A DNA stretch of 64,000 nucleotides from Takashimella koratensis (Eukaryota > Basidiomycota > Tremellomycetes > Trichosporonales > Tetragoniomycetaceae). The stretch is from the NCBI GenBank assembly GCA_003116875.1, contig BCKT01000016.1:260051-324050 (forward strand). Reading direction: 5' to 3'. Below, piece by piece: positions 62,931-64,000 of the stretch. The position numbers and the translations under genes were made by a program. Positions within the stretch are counted from its first letter, which is position 1, and the number at the start of each line of letters is the position of its first letter. The notes below the pieces were generated by a model. That model was not told where the DNA came from. It saw only the letters and a program-made list of their open reading frames with translations, and ran no database searches.

Positions 62931-63678
62931 GGTTGGAGGGCAGTTGGCGGTGAATGAGTTTTGAGATTTGTAAAATGGTTGAGCGCTGCGTTCACCCGCT
63001 TGTCTGGATGCTTGCTGCCTGCCAGCTTCTATGTAGTCGTCTCTGTTGTTTGCTGCTGCTTGTCGCTGCTGCTTGTTGCCTGTTGGCCTCACTGGGATGA
63101 TGTGGTTACAAGTCTTGTCCAGTCCCGTCACGAGCCAGATTAGATACAGCGCCCTCTGGGTCCAAGTGCCACATCCCATCTTATGACCCCTGGGTGGGAC
63201 TGGGCAGGGCTATAACGCCGCTATTCCCCGGTCCTGCAACGTGTTGTATTCCCCTGTTGTTTGGTGCATTACCCTCATTCCCCTCATTAGGAACGGATTC
63301 AAAGCAATTGTAATCACAGCCTTAACCCGCCCTGCCCGCCCTGCCCCGTCCACGCGTATCCTCACTCACCACCTCCTTCCATCCCATCCAACCATCTCCC
63401 TCTCCTCTCCTCTCCCATCCTCATCCTCATCCTCATCCTCATCCTCCCACTCATCGACACCCACACCAACACCAACATCCTTCCCCCGCGCCCATCGACC
63501 CCACCCCCCTCCCCTACGCGTCAATCGCGGCTCCCCTCTCCCTCCGCCTCGCTCTCCACCACACTGCCCCCCGGCTCCACGTCTCTCCCGACTACTCCTC
63601 CACCGCAGCACCGCATCATCCAACACTACCCCTCCCCTCCTCCTCCTCCACTCACCCCTACCCCACTTACCCTTCGCC
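62931..63678. promoter_or_regulatory. Divergent promoter region CWC27 / VPS74
   Basis: 0.75 kb. Near CWC27 it has GCTGCTTG-like repeats (about 63010-63080). Near VPS74 it is a C-rich leader with an ATCCTC hexamer array. No gene is seen. Confidence 0.5.
63417..63446. repeat. ATCCTC hexamer repeat
   Basis: Five perfect ATCCTC copies in the pyrimidine-rich VPS74 leader. Confidence 0.9.
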
Positions 63679-64000
63679 ATGTCCAACGAAGGCGGTCTCA
63701 CTCGGCGTCGCGGCGCGGGTGCCTCCCCTGCTATCGGTTCCTCTGGCGGCACTCTCGAACCTGGACCTGCCGCACCTTCCCCAGGTTCAGCGCAGTCCAA
63801 GCGGATCTCTTCGGCCCCGGCAGCCGTCGGTGCCGGTGGAAGTGGACCAGGCACTCCAGGCGGTTCAGGCGCGATGGAAGGGCGTAGCAAAGTCGCGTTT
63901 GATCCAAGAGATTTCGAAGATGGAGGGGAAGCTCAAAAGATGCCCAAGTTGACAATCATGGAAGAGGTCTTGCTCCTCGGCCTGAAAGACAAAGCTGTGA
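63679..64000 (+). CDS. VPS74: VPS74/GOLPH3-like PI4P effector, first exon only
   Basis: Golgi PI4P-binding adaptor that keeps glycosyltransferases in the Golgi. From the ATG at 63679 the frame encodes a Gly/Ser/Ala-rich N-terminus of about 70 residues with an RRR motif (9-11). It then reads SKVAFDPRDFEDG and MPKLTIMEEVLLLGLKDK, the start of the GPP34 domain. The window ends here. The last bases GCT|GTGA look like the start of a GTGAGT donor, so exon 1 probably ends at 63996 and the rest lies beyond the window. Confidence 0.85.
   Translation, partial: MSNEGGLTRRRGAGASPAIGSSGGTLEPGPAAPSPGSAQSKRISSAPAAVGAGGSGPGTPGGSGAMEGRSKVAFDPRDFEDGGEAQKMPKLTIMEEVLLLGLKDKAV

Overview
This window is nuclear DNA of an intron-dense, fairly GC-rich basidiomycete, most likely a tremellomycete of the Cryptococcus/Kwoniella/Trichosporon kind. 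Almost every gene is cut by short GT-AG introns (commonly 36-120 nt). It carries a Cryptococcus-type xylosylphosphotransferase (XPT1/Stealth family), an SREBP with two membrane spans (SRE1) and a RHO3-class GTPase. I resolved the gene models by hand from splice sites and frame continuity. The genus is inference.

Layout: 1-2.0 kb is an N-pocked, probably multicopy stretch ending in a 20-bp tandem repeat. 2.2-8.7 kb holds TOM22 (+), an ADCK1/MCP2-like mitochondrial kinase-fold gene (-) and MTR3 (+). 8.7-11.8 kb is low-complexity, pyrimidine-rich leader DNA in front of a class-B bHLH factor (11.8-14.0, +). Then follow an auxin-efflux-carrier-type transporter (14.8-16.8, -), a leucine-rich-repeat protein (18.0-20.0, -), CDC48 (20.4-23.7, +), a NUDIX hydrolase (24.0-24.9, -), a small secreted Cys-rich protein (25.2-25.9, -), a derlin (26.5-28.0, +), TRS31 (28.2-29.4, +), SHE9/MDM33 (29.6-31.2, -), a secreted lytic-transglycosylase-like protein (32.9-34.6, +), XPT1 (35.5-38.9, -), RHO3 (40.3-42.5, -), a selenoprotein-K-like Cys protein (43.0-43.7, +), a secreted Ser/Thr/Asp-rich protein (44.3-46.4, -), CSN5 (47.8-49.6, +), an arrestin-type adaptor (50.1-51.9, -), a 5.2-kb stretch with no recognisable gene, SRE1 (57.1-60.3, -), CWC27 (60.8-62.9, -) and the first exon of VPS74/GOLPH3 (63.7-end, +).

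Themes: three genes belong to ER-associated degradation (CDC48, a derlin ending in a Cdc48-binding SHP box, and a SelK-like protein). Mitochondrial biogenesis (TOM22, MCP2-like, SHE9) and Golgi/endosome traffic (TRS31, VPS74, RHO3, arrestin adaptor) are also well represented.

The most unusual signal is regulatory. CACGTG E-boxes occur as arrays with an exact 11-bp pitch: a triplet upstream of the SelK-like gene, a triplet upstream of SRE1 and a doublet upstream of TRS31. The window itself encodes two bHLH proteins that could bind such sites.
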